Positions 48,683 to 56,998 of a stretch of DNA of 64,000 nucleotides are shown here, piece by piece. Location: contig NZ_JAAN01000035.1 of NCBI RefSeq assembly GCF_000559025.1, positions 62,001 to 126,000 of the forward strand. The letters are read 5' to 3'. A program made the translations under genes and the position numbers. Origin of the DNA: Luteimonas huabeiensis HB2 (GTDB taxonomy: Bacteria > Pseudomonadota > Gammaproteobacteria > Xanthomonadales > Xanthomonadaceae). Every line of letters starts with the position of its first letter. The stretch's first letter is position 1. The notes beneath the pieces are model-generated. The model saw nothing but the letters and a program-made list of their open reading frames with translations, had not been told where the DNA came from and made no database searches.

Positions 48683-49168
48683 ATGAAATCCACCGCCAGG
48701 AAGCCAGCCTCGTGGCCGATCGCATTCGCGACGATGCTGATGCTGATGTGGGCATCGGCAGCGTCCTTCGCCCAGGAAACCTCGTTCCGCAGCGGCGTCG
48801 TCACCGACATCACGCCGATCCAGGTCCCCGCGCAGGCGCAGCCGCAGCAGCAGAACAACAGGACCACCGGCGCGCTGGGGCGCATGCTCGGGCGCGCCGC
48901 CGGCCGCGCGGTCAGCCGCGTGACCGGCGACTACTCCTACGACGCCTACCAGGTGGCCAACGCCACCACCCAGGACGTCGTGGCCGACGTCGCGGCCGGG
49001 GCCACGGCGTCGGGCGGGCAGACCGAGACCGCCTACATGGTGCTGGTCAAGTTCGACGACGGCCAGGAGTCCGCGATCCAGATCCCCAACGCGTCCCACC
49101 TGTCCAAGGGCGGGCGCGTGCGGGTGTTCGGCTCGGGCCGTTCGATCCAGATCGTACCCGCCTCGTAA
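48683..49168 (+). CDS. Unknown secreted protein with glycine-zipper-like segment
   Basis: 161 aa with a Sec signal peptide (IAFATMLMLMWASAASFAQ). The mature part has a Gln/Asn-rich linker, GALGRMLGRAAGRAVSRVTG (small residues every four positions, like glycine-zipper outer-membrane proteins such as SlyB), and a C-terminal domain (ETAYMVLVKFDDGQESAIQI, KGGRVRVFGSGRSIQIVPAS) that looks beta-rich. No lipobox. The layout of zipper plus C-terminal strands resembles SlyB/Pcp-like proteins, but I would not name it. It sits on the opposite strand between DUF493 and lipB. Confidence 0.75.
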   Translation: MKSTARKPASWPIAFATMLMLMWASAASFAQETSFRSGVVTDITPIQVPAQAQPQQQNNRTTGALGRMLGRAAGRAVSRVTGDYSYDAYQVANATTQDVVADVAAGATASGGQTETAYMVLVKFDDGQESAIQIPNASHLSKGGRVRVFGSGRSIQIVPAS

Positions 49169-49198
49169 CCGCGCGGCAGTCCGACGCTGCATCCCCGG

Positions 49199-49221
49199 AA
49201 GGGCCGGCCATGCCGGCCCTT
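49199..49221 (+). terminator. Terminator-like hairpin after the 48683 gene
   Basis: AAGGGCCGGC (49199-49208) pairs with GCCGGCCCTT (49212-49221) over a CAT loop. The following CCCATATCC is only weakly T-rich, so termination efficiency is uncertain. Between here and 49396 I see no gene. Confidence 0.6.
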
Positions 49222-49396
49222 CCCATATCCGGGCCGGCGTGTACCGGCAGCGGCTACGCCCCGGTCCGCCCCCTGCGGGCAGGCCGCGATCGCGCGCGCT
49301 ACGCGCCACGGCGGCCCGAAGAAGCCGGCCGGTGCCACCGCCCGCCGCCCGATCCGCTGCCGTCCGCCTCGCGAACGTCCGGGCCGGAGGCTGGGC

Positions 49397-49675
49397 TCAC
49401 AGCGTCCAGCGGACCTCGGGATGCTCGCGCAGCGCGGTATGCGCGGTCTCGTACTCCTCGCGCGAGGCGGCGCGGAAACTCAGGCGAACCGAGACGAACC
49501 GGCCGCCGCTCGATTCGCGCCAGCGGATCGATTCCTCCAGGACCGTCAGGCCAGCGGCCTGCAACAGGCGCGGGATGTCGGCTTCCAGTCCGGCATTGGC
49601 CGGACCCATGGCGGTGATCTCGAACTCGCCGGGGAACTGGAAGCCGTGCTCGGGATTGTCGGACTTGATCTCCAT
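49397..49675 (-). CDS. DUF493 (YbeD-like) protein
   Basis: 92 aa from ATG 49675. MEIKSDNPEHGFQFPGEFEI and the C-terminal FRAASREEYETAHTALREHP are typical of the DUF493/YbeD family, an ACT-like alpha-beta fold of uncertain function. In many gammaproteobacteria this gene directly precedes lipB-lipA on the same strand; here the order is kept but a plus-strand gene intervenes. Six bases separate CACAAT from the ATG, as in the leaderless genes of this window. Confidence 0.88.
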   Translation of the reverse strand: MEIKSDNPEHGFQFPGEFEITAMGPANAGLEADIPRLLQAAGLTVLEESIRWRESSGGRFVSVRLSFRAASREEYETAHTALREHPEVRWTL

Positions 49676-49681
49676 CGCCCG

Positions 49682-49687
49682 ATTGTG
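49682..49687 (-). promoter_or_regulatory. -10 box for a leaderless DUF493 mRNA
   Basis: On the minus strand CACAAT (49687-49682) is followed by six bases (CGGGCG) and the ATG at 49675. No SD is present. Confidence 0.45.
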
Positions 49688-49856
49688 GGCGCCCGCGCCC
49701 GGCTTTCCAAGCCCGCGCGCCCGACCGCGACGGCGGAAGGCTCGAGGCGAACGTTTCGCCCGCCGTTGCCCCCCGAATCGACAGTCGACCTGCCACGCCG
49801 ACGCTATCCGTTCCGAACAGGGCCCTGTCGCCCTGCTCCCGCGGCAAGTCCATCGC

Positions 49857-50116
49857 CCCTTCTTCCGCGAGCGGGACGCATGACGTCGTTCCCCCTCAAG
49901 CGGGACGCATGTCGTTCCTTCTCCCGCAAGCGGGACCACATTGTCCCTTCTCCCGCAAGCGGGAGAAGGTGGCGCGCAGCGCCGGATGAGGGCCGCTTTT
50001 GCACGCCTGCGGCGTAAGGGAAAAACAGAGCGCTCCCCGCTTGCGGGGAAGGGAAAAACAGGATGCTCCCCGCTTGCGGGGGAAGGGAGAACAGGATGCT
50101 ACTCGCTCGCGGGGGA
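49857..50116. repeat. Composite palindrome array (copy 1 of an inverted pair)
   Basis: The 497-bp gap 49676-50172 holds no gene. It carries about three CTCCCGCAAGCGGGA units (some missing an arm), then AAGGTGGCGCGCAGCGCCGG, ATGAGGGCCGCTTTTGCACG, CCTGCGGCG, then three units of CTCCCCGC-TT-GCGGGG joined by GGGAAAAACAGGATG-type linkers. The same ordered composite recurs reverse-complemented at 61305-61602. Units are tandem with no unique spacers. Confidence 0.8.
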
Positions 50117-50172
50117 CGACGCGGGAGCGCGGCCATGCCGCGCGCGGGCGCGGCGACGCACCGCGCCGACGC

Positions 50173-51156
50173 TCAGGGCGCCGGCGCCGGCTCCACCCAC
50201 TGCGCGAACACGGCGTCGATCTCGGCATCGGTCACCTGCCCGCCTTCCTGCAGGCGCTGCGCCTGGCCGAACAGCGGTTCGATGATCGCCATGCCGTCGA
50301 TCGGGGTCTTCAGCCGCAGGCCCGGCGGGCGCGACAGCAGCGCGTCCCAGCGCGAGCGCACGCGCGCCCAGTAGTCGGCGGTCGCCTTCCAGTAGTCCAG
50401 CGCCGGGGTGAAGTCCACGCTGTCGTCCTTGCGGTAGTCGTTGAAGCCGAACTCGCGCACGATCGCGCGGGTGCTGCCGTCCGCGCCGCGCACGGTCTTG
50501 ACGTTGTCCTGCTCGTGGGTCCAGCCGCCGGGCACGATGGTATGGCGGTTCACCACCTGCAGCGCGTTGTAGTCCTCGCGGGTGGTGTACTCGCGGCGCG
50601 GCAGCGGCCGGTAGCCCGGGTCGGAGGTCCAGGTCGAGATCCCGCCGTCGTGGACCCAGCGCCCGGTGCCGCAATAGCGCGGCGCGTCGCTGACCTCGTA
50701 CACGCACTGGGTCCAGGCGCCGCGGGTCTGTTCGACGGGGATGTCGCGGACGCTGAAGGTCTGGTCGGCGCTGAACTCGAACCGCCGCGGCGCCTCGTAG
50801 ATCCAGTCCTGCCGCCAGTGCTTGGTGACGTGGCCGGTCGGGGCGTGCACCAGGATGTGCTGCAGCACGACGCGGGTCGGCGTGTCCTCCACCACCAGCA
50901 CGATCTCGCTGCCGCCGCTGCGCTTGGGCTCGGCGCGCTCGTAGCCGGGGGCGAACACCACCGTCTCGTCGAACGCGAAGTCGACGTCGTACTCGCCCTG
51001 CATGGCGAGGATGGCGGCACGGTCGCGGGCCGGGTCGGCGGCGGGCTGCGCGGCCGCGGCCGGCGCGGCGATCAGCAGGGATACCAGCGGCAGGATCAGG
51101 GCCGCCAGGGGCAGGGGGGAGGACGGGTACGGTCGGGCTGGCTTCATGGCAGGCAT
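50173..51156 (-). CDS. DUF6607-type exported protein of the heme locus
   Basis: 327 aa (ATG 51156; ATG 51147 is possible). A signal peptide (LPLAALILPLVSLLIAAPAAAAQ) is followed by a domain with YDVDFAFDETVVFAPGY, VTKHWRQDWIYEAPRRFEFS, GTGRWVHDGGISTW and VREFGFNDYRKDD. I recall this as the DUF6607 family, found beside heme/iron TonB receptors; its function is unknown. It is the last gene of the hemP-receptor unit, 46 bp after the preceding gene. Confidence 0.78.
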   Translation of the reverse strand: MPAMKPARPYPSSPLPLAALILPLVSLLIAAPAAAAQPAADPARDRAAILAMQGEYDVDFAFDETVVFAPGYERAEPKRSGGSEIVLVVEDTPTRVVLQHILVHAPTGHVTKHWRQDWIYEAPRRFEFSADQTFSVRDIPVEQTRGAWTQCVYEVSDAPRYCGTGRWVHDGGISTWTSDPGYRPLPRREYTTREDYNALQVVNRHTIVPGGWTHEQDNVKTVRGADGSTRAIVREFGFNDYRKDDSVDFTPALDYWKATADYWARVRSRWDALLSRPPGLRLKTPIDGMAIIEPLFGQAQRLQEGGQVTDAEIDAVFAQWVEPAPAP

Positions 51157-51202
51157 CGTCTCGGTCTGAACTACGGGTCTTGTCGGTTGCGCGGGACGCG
51201 CT

Positions 51203-51835
51203 TCAAAGGGGGCCCGGCCGCAGCCGGCGGGGCGCGGCGGCGGCCAGGCGCGCGCTGCGCTCGCAGCAGCACTCGTCGATCCGCGCCGCGCCCTCGACGC
51301 CCTCGGCCTGGACGATGCGCTGCGCCACCTCGGCGCCGAGCGCGGACACGGTGGCGAGGCTGGCGCTGAGGCGTTCGCCGGCGCCCTCGCCCTCCGGCGC
51401 CAGCGTCAGCCGCAGCACGCTGCAGCGCCATGCCGCCCCGGACACGCCGTGGGCCAGCCGGCGCCACAGTCGCTCGGCGATGCCGCCGCCGGCGACGGGC
51501 GCGGCCGGCAAGCTGCGCGCCAGCGCCTCCCAGGCGAGGAAATCCGTGTCGGGCAGCAGGAACAGCCGCCAGCAGCCCAGGCCGTCGCCGTCGTGGAACT
51601 GCAGGCTCTCGTACAGCGCGTCGGCGTGCAGCGCGCTGCAGACCTCCACCCGGGCCGCGCGCCGCCAGCCGTCCAGTTCGCCGCCGCGCGCGCGATACAG
51701 GCACAGCACCGTGCCCAGCGCCGCGAGCTGCCACGGCTGCGGCAGCGCCGGCCGCGCGCGCGCCGCCCCGCCGGGCCGCGCCGCCTGCACGGCGGCGGAC
51801 GGCGCAGAGGCGTGGCGGCGCGCGGAGGCCGCCAT
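51203..51835 (-). CDS. Unknown protein of the heme-uptake locus
   Basis: 210 aa from ATG 51835, two bases after the receptor stop, so co-translated with it. No signal peptide. Residues 1-35 are Ala/Arg-rich; the core (QPWQLAALGTVLCLYRARGG, FHDGDGLGCWRLFLLPDTDF, CSVLRLTLAPEGEG) looks cytoplasmic and globular; the tail has ECCCERSARLAAAAPRRLRP with three adjacent cysteines. I do not recognise a characterised family. Position suggests a role in handling incoming heme, e.g. binding or degradation; this is inference only. Confidence 0.65.
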   Translation of the reverse strand: MAASARRHASAPSAAVQAARPGGAARARPALPQPWQLAALGTVLCLYRARGGELDGWRRAARVEVCSALHADALYESLQFHDGDGLGCWRLFLLPDTDFLAWEALARSLPAAPVAGGGIAERLWRRLAHGVSGAAWRCSVLRLTLAPEGEGAGERLSASLATVSALGAEVAQRIVQAEGVEGAARIDECCCERSARLAAAAPRRLRPGPL

Positions 51836-51837
51836 GG

Positions 51838-54069
51838 CTAGAAGTCCACCGCCAGGCTGACCGCGACGTTGCGGCCCGGCGAGGTGTAGCGGTCGAGCGT
51901 GCCGCTGGTGGTCGCCACGGTGAGCGGCAGGTCGCCGGCCGCCCAGTAGGTGCGGTCGGTCAGGTTGCGGATGCCGGCGTTCACCCGCAGCTGCGGGGTG
52001 ACCTGCCAGCGCGCGTAGAGGTCCAGCACGCCGTAGCCCGGCGAGAGGTACAGGTCGTCGGCGGAGGCCCGGCGCTTGCCCTCGACGAAGCGCCCGACCA
52101 GCTCGGCGCCCCAGGTCTCGGCGTCGTAGGCGATGCCGAGGGTTCCGGTGAGCGGGTCGACCGAGTCCAGCGGCTCGTCGGCGGTGCGGTCGTCGCCGCG
52201 CGACCACGCGGCCGCGCCCTGCAGGCTCCAGCCGGCCCAGGCGTCGGACAGCCCGCCCAGGTCCACGCCGGCCTTCAGCTCGACGCCGTAGATGCGCGCC
52301 TCGGCGACGTTCTGCGACTGGTAGACCATCAGCCCGTCGGCGTTGAAGCCGATGAAGCGGGTGGACTCGATGAAGTCGTCGTAGCGGTTGTGGTAGCCGG
52401 TCAGCGCCGCGTGCACGACAGGCCCGCTGTGGCGGATGCCCGCCTCGACGCCCTTGCTGGTCTCCGGCTTGAGGTCCGGGTTGGGGATCGCGGTGTAGCC
52501 GAAGGCGGCATTGGTGAAGCCGATGTTGACGTCGTTGTACGGCGGCGCGCGGAAGCCGTGCGCGTAGCTGGCGAACAGCGACCAGTCGGGCCGGAAGCGC
52601 CAGACCATGCCGAGCTTGGGCGAGACCTGGGTCTTGGTCAGGTCGGCGACCTCCAGCCCGGGGTTGTCCTCGGCGAAGATGCCGTCGATCTCCGGCTTGA
52701 GCTCGTAGCGGTCCACGCGCAGCGCCGGCACCAGCCGCAGCGCGCCGTCGCCGAACACGATCTCGTCCTGCACGTAGAGCGCGGCGGTGTCGGTGCGGCT
52801 GACCGGGAAGTCGCGCACCGGGAACACGTCGGGCAGCATTCTGTTGGTCACCTGGCCGGTGCGCAGGTTGGTCAACCGCCCGTCGCGCTTCTGCCGGGTG
52901 TCGGTCCGCGCCAGGTCCAGGCCCCAGCTCAGCGCGTGCTCGGCGCCGCCGGTGGCGAACGCCTTGAAGAAGTTGGCCTGCAGGCCGTAGGTGCGCTGGT
53001 CGAAGTTGAAGCTGCGCTCGCGCCGCTCCGGCACGCCGGCGGCGGTCACGCGCTCCTCCAGCGTGTCCTGGGTGGTCTCGCTGTCCTGGCGGTAGACCTG
53101 CCAGTCCAGCGAGTCGGCGAAGGCGGCGCCGACGGCGTCCATCTCGTGGCCGAAGGTCACCCGCGCGCGGGTCTGGCGGTCGTCGGCGTGCACCCGCGTG
53201 TTCTCGGCGCCGGTCAGCGCCTGGCGCCCGAGCGAGGTCAGCATGTCGGTCCTGGCGCGGCCTTCGTTGCCTTCCGCGGTCAGCCGGAAGCGCTGGTCGG
53301 CGCTGGGCGCGAACACCAGCTTGGACAGCACGCTGCTGTCCTGCCGGTCCTGCGGATTGGGCCGGGTGCGCGCGGCGCCTTCGCCGCCGACCTCGCCCAT
53401 GTTCTCGGTCTCGTGGCCGTCGCGGTGGCCGACGTTGACCAGCGCCGACCAGCGCTCGCCGCCCCAGGCGGCGGTGGCGCCGAGGTTCGTGCCGTCCCAG
53501 GCGCTGTCGTAGCCGATGCGCGCGCCCACGTGCGCGCGCTCGCCCTCGGACAGGTAGTCCGCCGGATCCTTGGTGAAGAAGGCGACCACGCCGCCGAGCG
53601 CATCCGAGCCGTAGAGCGAGCTGGTCGGCCCGCGCACCACCTCGACGCGCTTGAGCGTGTCGGGATCGACGAAGTTGCGGTTGGCGTTGGAGAAGCTTCC
53701 GATCGAGAACGCATCGGAGACCGGCACGCCATCGGTGAGGATGCGCACCCGGTTGCCGCCCAGCCCGCGCACGCGGATGTCGCCGATGCCGAAGCGGCCG
53801 AAACTGTTGGTGACGGTGATGCCAGGCTCGTAGCGGAACAGGTCCTTGAGGTCGCGGACCAGCCGTTCGTCCATGCGCGCGCGGTCGATCACGTCCACGG
53901 TGCTGGCCACGTCGAGGATGGTCCGCTCGGTGCGGGTGGCGGTGACCACGACCCGATCCAGCGCCTGCTCGGGCGCGGCATCGGCGCCGGCGAGCGGCTG
54001 GGCGGACACGGAACAGGACAGGGCGGCAACGGCCAGACCGAGGGCCAGGGACAACGGATGGGAACGCAT
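51838..54069 (-). CDS. hmuR: TonB-dependent heme/hemoglobin receptor
   Basis: 743-aa outer-membrane receptor. Signal peptide (LALGLAVAALSCSVSAQP), plug domain with LDRVVVTATRTERTILDVAS near the N-terminus and VEVVRGPTSSLYGSDALGGV, then the 22-strand barrel ending in VAVSLAVDF. The FRAP and NPDL boxes with intervening residues (GFRAPPYNDVN ... NPDLKPETSKGVE) are the signature of HmuR/HemR-type heme receptors. It lies downstream of hemP and a Fur box, so it should be induced by iron limitation. Needs TonB-ExbBD from elsewhere. The gene symbol is family-level. Confidence 0.9.
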   Translation of the reverse strand: MRSHPLSLALGLAVAALSCSVSAQPLAGADAAPEQALDRVVVTATRTERTILDVASTVDVIDRARMDERLVRDLKDLFRYEPGITVTNSFGRFGIGDIRVRGLGGNRVRILTDGVPVSDAFSIGSFSNANRNFVDPDTLKRVEVVRGPTSSLYGSDALGGVVAFFTKDPADYLSEGERAHVGARIGYDSAWDGTNLGATAAWGGERWSALVNVGHRDGHETENMGEVGGEGAARTRPNPQDRQDSSVLSKLVFAPSADQRFRLTAEGNEGRARTDMLTSLGRQALTGAENTRVHADDRQTRARVTFGHEMDAVGAAFADSLDWQVYRQDSETTQDTLEERVTAAGVPERRERSFNFDQRTYGLQANFFKAFATGGAEHALSWGLDLARTDTRQKRDGRLTNLRTGQVTNRMLPDVFPVRDFPVSRTDTAALYVQDEIVFGDGALRLVPALRVDRYELKPEIDGIFAEDNPGLEVADLTKTQVSPKLGMVWRFRPDWSLFASYAHGFRAPPYNDVNIGFTNAAFGYTAIPNPDLKPETSKGVEAGIRHSGPVVHAALTGYHNRYDDFIESTRFIGFNADGLMVYQSQNVAEARIYGVELKAGVDLGGLSDAWAGWSLQGAAAWSRGDDRTADEPLDSVDPLTGTLGIAYDAETWGAELVGRFVEGKRRASADDLYLSPGYGVLDLYARWQVTPQLRVNAGIRNLTDRTYWAAGDLPLTVATTSGTLDRYTSPGRNVAVSLAVDF

Positions 54070-54194
54070 GGGGGCTCGCAGGTGAGGTGAGCCCGGGCGG
54101 CGCGGGCACGATCGACTGGCGACCGTGGCGGGCGCCCCCCGGACAGACGGGGCGACGGCGACGCGACGGCGGAACCGCCGGCGCCGCCGTGGGA

Positions 54195-54392
54195 CTACTT
54201 GGTCAGGATCAGCTTGTCGTTGCGGGTATGGCGCAGGCGATAGGTCTCGTTGCCGTGGCGGATGCGGATCTCGCGCTGGCCCTTCAGCAGGCGGGCGCTG
54301 TCCAGGATCACCAGGTCCGAGGCGACCGGGCTCAGGTGGGCGACGCCGGCGGACTCGACCGGGGCGGCTTCATGCGGGCGTGCGACGAACAT
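54195..54392 (-). CDS. hemP: Hemin uptake protein HemP
   Basis: 65 aa. The conserved C-terminal part reads LLKGQREIRIRHGNETYRLR followed by HTRNDKLILTK, the HemP family hallmark. An AGGAG lies eight bases before the ATG (54392). HemP proteins promote expression of heme receptor genes in several proteobacteria. First gene of the unit, directly under the Fur box; 125 bp separate it from the receptor. Confidence 0.92.
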   Translation of the reverse strand: MFVARPHEAAPVESAGVAHLSPVASDLVILDSARLLKGQREIRIRHGNETYRLRHTRNDKLILTK

Positions 54393-54422
54393 CGGCGGGA
54401 CTCCTGTGCATGGGAGCCAACG

Positions 54423-54450
54423 ATGCTAATGATTCTCATTTGCCAGTCAA
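54423..54450 (-). promoter_or_regulatory. Fur box within the hemP promoter
   Basis: On the minus strand GCAAATGAGAATCATTAGC (54443-54425) matches 15 of 19 positions of the classical GATAATGATAATCATTATC Fur site. It lies between TTGACT (54450-54445) and TAGCAT (54428-54423), spaced 16 bp, so bound Fur would block RNA polymerase directly. The ATG is about 30 bp downstream. Confidence 0.85.
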
Positions 54451-54588
54451 GTCCCTTTTCGCGGCTTCGTGACCCGCGCACGATCGCCGACGCGGTCGCC
54501 GGTGCGCCGCGGGAACGGGCAAAGCGCGGGCCCGATTCCGGGTCCGGCTCGGAACGAGCTCCAGGGCCCGCGGGGGGCCGGGCCGCGG

Positions 54589-55557
54589 TCAGGCGTCCGT
54601 CGCCGCCTCGATCCGGCGCCAGACGGTCTGGTCGAGGCGCTGCGCGAGATCGAGCGCCTGCAGGTTCTCCAGCAACTGCGCTACCCGGCTGGCGCCCAGC
54701 AGCACCGTGGACACGTGCGGGTTGCGCAGGCACCAGGCGATGGCCAGCGGCGCCGGCGCCAGCCCCAGCTCGGCGGCGAGCGCGGTGAAGGCCCGCGCGC
54801 GCTCCAGCCGCTGCCCCTCTTCCAGCACGCCCGGCCGCAGCCAGGCGTGGGCGGGGTGGCCGAGCCGGCTGTCGTCGCCCACGCCCGCGTTGTACTTGCC
54901 GGTGAGCAGGCCCGAGGCCAGGGGCGACCAGGTGGTCGTGCCCAGGCCCAGCTCGCCGTACAGCGGCGCGTATTCCAGCTCCACCCGCCGCCGGTGCAGC
55001 AGGTTGTACTCGGGCTGCTCCATGGTCGGCGGGTGCAGGCGGTGCTTGCGGGCGAGGTCGGCGGCCTCGCGGATCTGCGGCGCCGGCCACTCCGATGTCC
55101 CCCAGTACAGCACCTTGCCCTGCCGGATCAGGGTGTCCATCGCCCAGACCGTCTCGGCCACGGGCGCGTCCGGATCCGGGCGGTGGCAGAAGAACAGGTC
55201 GAGATAGTCCACGCGCAGCCGCTTCAACGCGGCGTGGCAGGCGTCGTGCACGTGCTTGCGCGACAGGCCGCGCTGGGTCGGCCGCGGCGAGGCGGCCGCA
55301 CCGAAGTAGACCTTGCTCGACACGCAGTAGCCGTCGCGCGGCAGGCGCAGGTCGGCGATCACGTCGCCCATCATCCGCTCGGCGTCGCCGTGGGCGTAGC
55401 TCTCGGCGTTGTCGAAGAAGTTGACGCCGTGGTCCCACGCCGCGGCCACCAGCTCGCGGGCCTCCGAGCGGCCGACCCGGGTGCCGAAGGTCGCCCAGGC
55501 CCCCAGCGAGAGGGCGGAGAGCTGCAGGCCGGAGTGGCCGAGGCGGCGGTACTGCAT
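54589..55557 (-). CDS. Aldo/keto reductase (AKR, Kv-beta-like)
   Basis: 322 aa, NADPH-dependent carbonyl reductase of the (beta/alpha)8 fold. The catalytic tetrad is visible: D in NFFDNAESY, Tyr in ESYAHGDAE, Lys in VSSKVYFG and His in DLFFCHRPDP. The C-terminal LLGASRVAQLLENLQAL binds cofactor. Its YRRLGHSGLQLSALSLGAWA start matches the voltage-gated K channel beta-like and YghZ-like group. On the minus strand TAAACT (55590-55585) may be its -10. Physiological substrate unknown; no operon partners. Confidence 0.9.
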   Translation of the reverse strand: MQYRRLGHSGLQLSALSLGAWATFGTRVGRSEARELVAAAWDHGVNFFDNAESYAHGDAERMMGDVIADLRLPRDGYCVSSKVYFGAAASPRPTQRGLSRKHVHDACHAALKRLRVDYLDLFFCHRPDPDAPVAETVWAMDTLIRQGKVLYWGTSEWPAPQIREAADLARKHRLHPPTMEQPEYNLLHRRRVELEYAPLYGELGLGTTTWSPLASGLLTGKYNAGVGDDSRLGHPAHAWLRPGVLEEGQRLERARAFTALAAELGLAPAPLAIAWCLRNPHVSTVLLGASRVAQLLENLQALDLAQRLDQTVWRRIEAATDA

Positions 55558-55633
55558 GGCGCGCGATCCTGGGAGCGGGACGCCAGTTTAGCCGCGCCGG
55601 GCCCGGCCCTCGCCCGCGCTCGGCGCGCCGCGG

Positions 55634-55662
55634 TTGCCGCCACCCGGCCGCTCGCCTAACCT
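55634..55662 (+). promoter_or_regulatory. Promoter of the nucleoside transporter gene
   Basis: TTGCCG (55634-55639), a 17-bp spacer and TAACCT (55657-55662). The predicted start near 55669 leaves a ~24-nt leader with AGGGG-like SD sequence before ATG 55693. Confidence 0.5.
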
Positions 55663-55692
55663 GCGCGGTCTGCAAGGGTCCAGGGGCGTTCG

Positions 55693-56988
55693 ATGGAAGG
55701 TCTGGCACGGGTCGGGTTCGGCCTGTTCGGTCTGGCGGTGCTCGTCGGCATCGTCTGGCTGTTCTCCAACAACAAGCGCCGCGTGGACTGGACCCTGGTG
55801 GCGACCGGGCTGGCGCTGCAGATCGCGTTCGCGGCGCTGGTGCTGCTGGTGCCCGGCGGGCGCGAGGTGTTCGACTGGCTGGGCCACGGCTTCGTCAGGA
55901 TCCTGGGCTTCGTGACCGAGGGCTCCAAGTTCATCTTCGGCAACCTGATGGACGCCGAGACCTACGGGTTCATCTTCGCCTTCCAGGTACTGCCGACGAT
56001 CATCTTCTTCGCCGCGCTGATGGGCGTGCTCTACCACCTGGGCGTCATGCAGTTCGTGGTGCGGATGATGGCGCTGGCGATCACCAAGGTCATGCGCGTG
56101 TCCGGCGCCGAGACCACCAGCGTCTGCGCGAGCGTGTTCATCGGCCAGACCGAGGCGCCGCTGACGGTGCGCCCCTACATCTCGCGCATGACCGAGTCCG
56201 AGCTGATCACGATGATGATCGGCGGCATGGCGCACATCGCCGGCGGCGTGCTGGCCGCCTACGTGGGCATGCTCGGCGGCGGCGATCCGGAGGAACAGGC
56301 CTTCTACGCCAAGCACCTGCTGGCCGCCTCGATCATGGCCGCGCCGGCGACCCTGGTGATCGCCAAGATCCTGATCCCCGAGACCGGCGATCCGCTGACC
56401 CGCGGCACGGTCAAGATGGAGGTCGAGAAGACCACCAGCAACATCATCGACGCCGCCGCGGCCGGCGCCGGCGACGGCCTGCGGCTGGCGCTCAACATCG
56501 GCGCGATGCTGCTGGCCTTCATCGCGCTGATCGCGATGATCAACGCGCCGCTGACCTGGTTCGGACAATGGAGCGGCCTGGAGGCCTCGCTGGGGCGCCC
56601 GCTCGACCTGGCCACGATCTTCGGCTTCGTGCTGGCGCCGATCGCCTGGGTCATCGGCGTGCCGTGGCAGGATGCCGGCGTGGTCGGCTCGCTGATCGGG
56701 CAGAAGGTGGTCATCAACGAGTTCGTCGCCTACCTGCAGCTGTCCGAGATCGTCAACGGCCGCGTCGATGGGGTGAGCCTGACCGAGGACGGCCGGCTGA
56801 TCGCCACCTACGCGCTGTGCGGCTTCGCCAACTTCAGCTCGATCGCGATCCAGATCGGCGGCATCGGCGGGCTCGCCCCGGACCGGCGCCAGGACCTCGC
56901 CCGCTTCGGCCTGCGCGCGGTGCTGGGCGGCACCATCGCCACGATGATGACCGCCACCATCGCCGGCGTGCTGACCCACTTCGCCTGA
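55693..56988 (+). CDS. nupC: NupC-type concentrative nucleoside transporter
   Basis: 431-aa CNT-family symporter. About ten hydrophobic segments; conserved blocks are MDAETYGFIFAFQVLPTIIF, SVFIGQTEAPLTVRPYI with the substrate-binding Gln-Thr-Glu, MIGGMAHIAGGVLAAYVGML and the C-terminal ALCGFANFSSIAIQIGGIGG. It imports nucleosides with H+ or Na+. A sugar/nucleoside kinase gene follows 10 bp later, so uptake and phosphorylation are linked. Confidence 0.93.
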   Translation: MEGLARVGFGLFGLAVLVGIVWLFSNNKRRVDWTLVATGLALQIAFAALVLLVPGGREVFDWLGHGFVRILGFVTEGSKFIFGNLMDAETYGFIFAFQVLPTIIFFAALMGVLYHLGVMQFVVRMMALAITKVMRVSGAETTSVCASVFIGQTEAPLTVRPYISRMTESELITMMIGGMAHIAGGVLAAYVGMLGGGDPEEQAFYAKHLLAASIMAAPATLVIAKILIPETGDPLTRGTVKMEVEKTTSNIIDAAAAGAGDGLRLALNIGAMLLAFIALIAMINAPLTWFGQWSGLEASLGRPLDLATIFGFVLAPIAWVIGVPWQDAGVVGSLIGQKVVINEFVAYLQLSEIVNGRVDGVSLTEDGRLIATYALCGFANFSSIAIQIGGIGGLAPDRRQDLARFGLRAVLGGTIATMMTATIAGVLTHFA

Positions 56989-56998
56989 GCCGGCCGCG

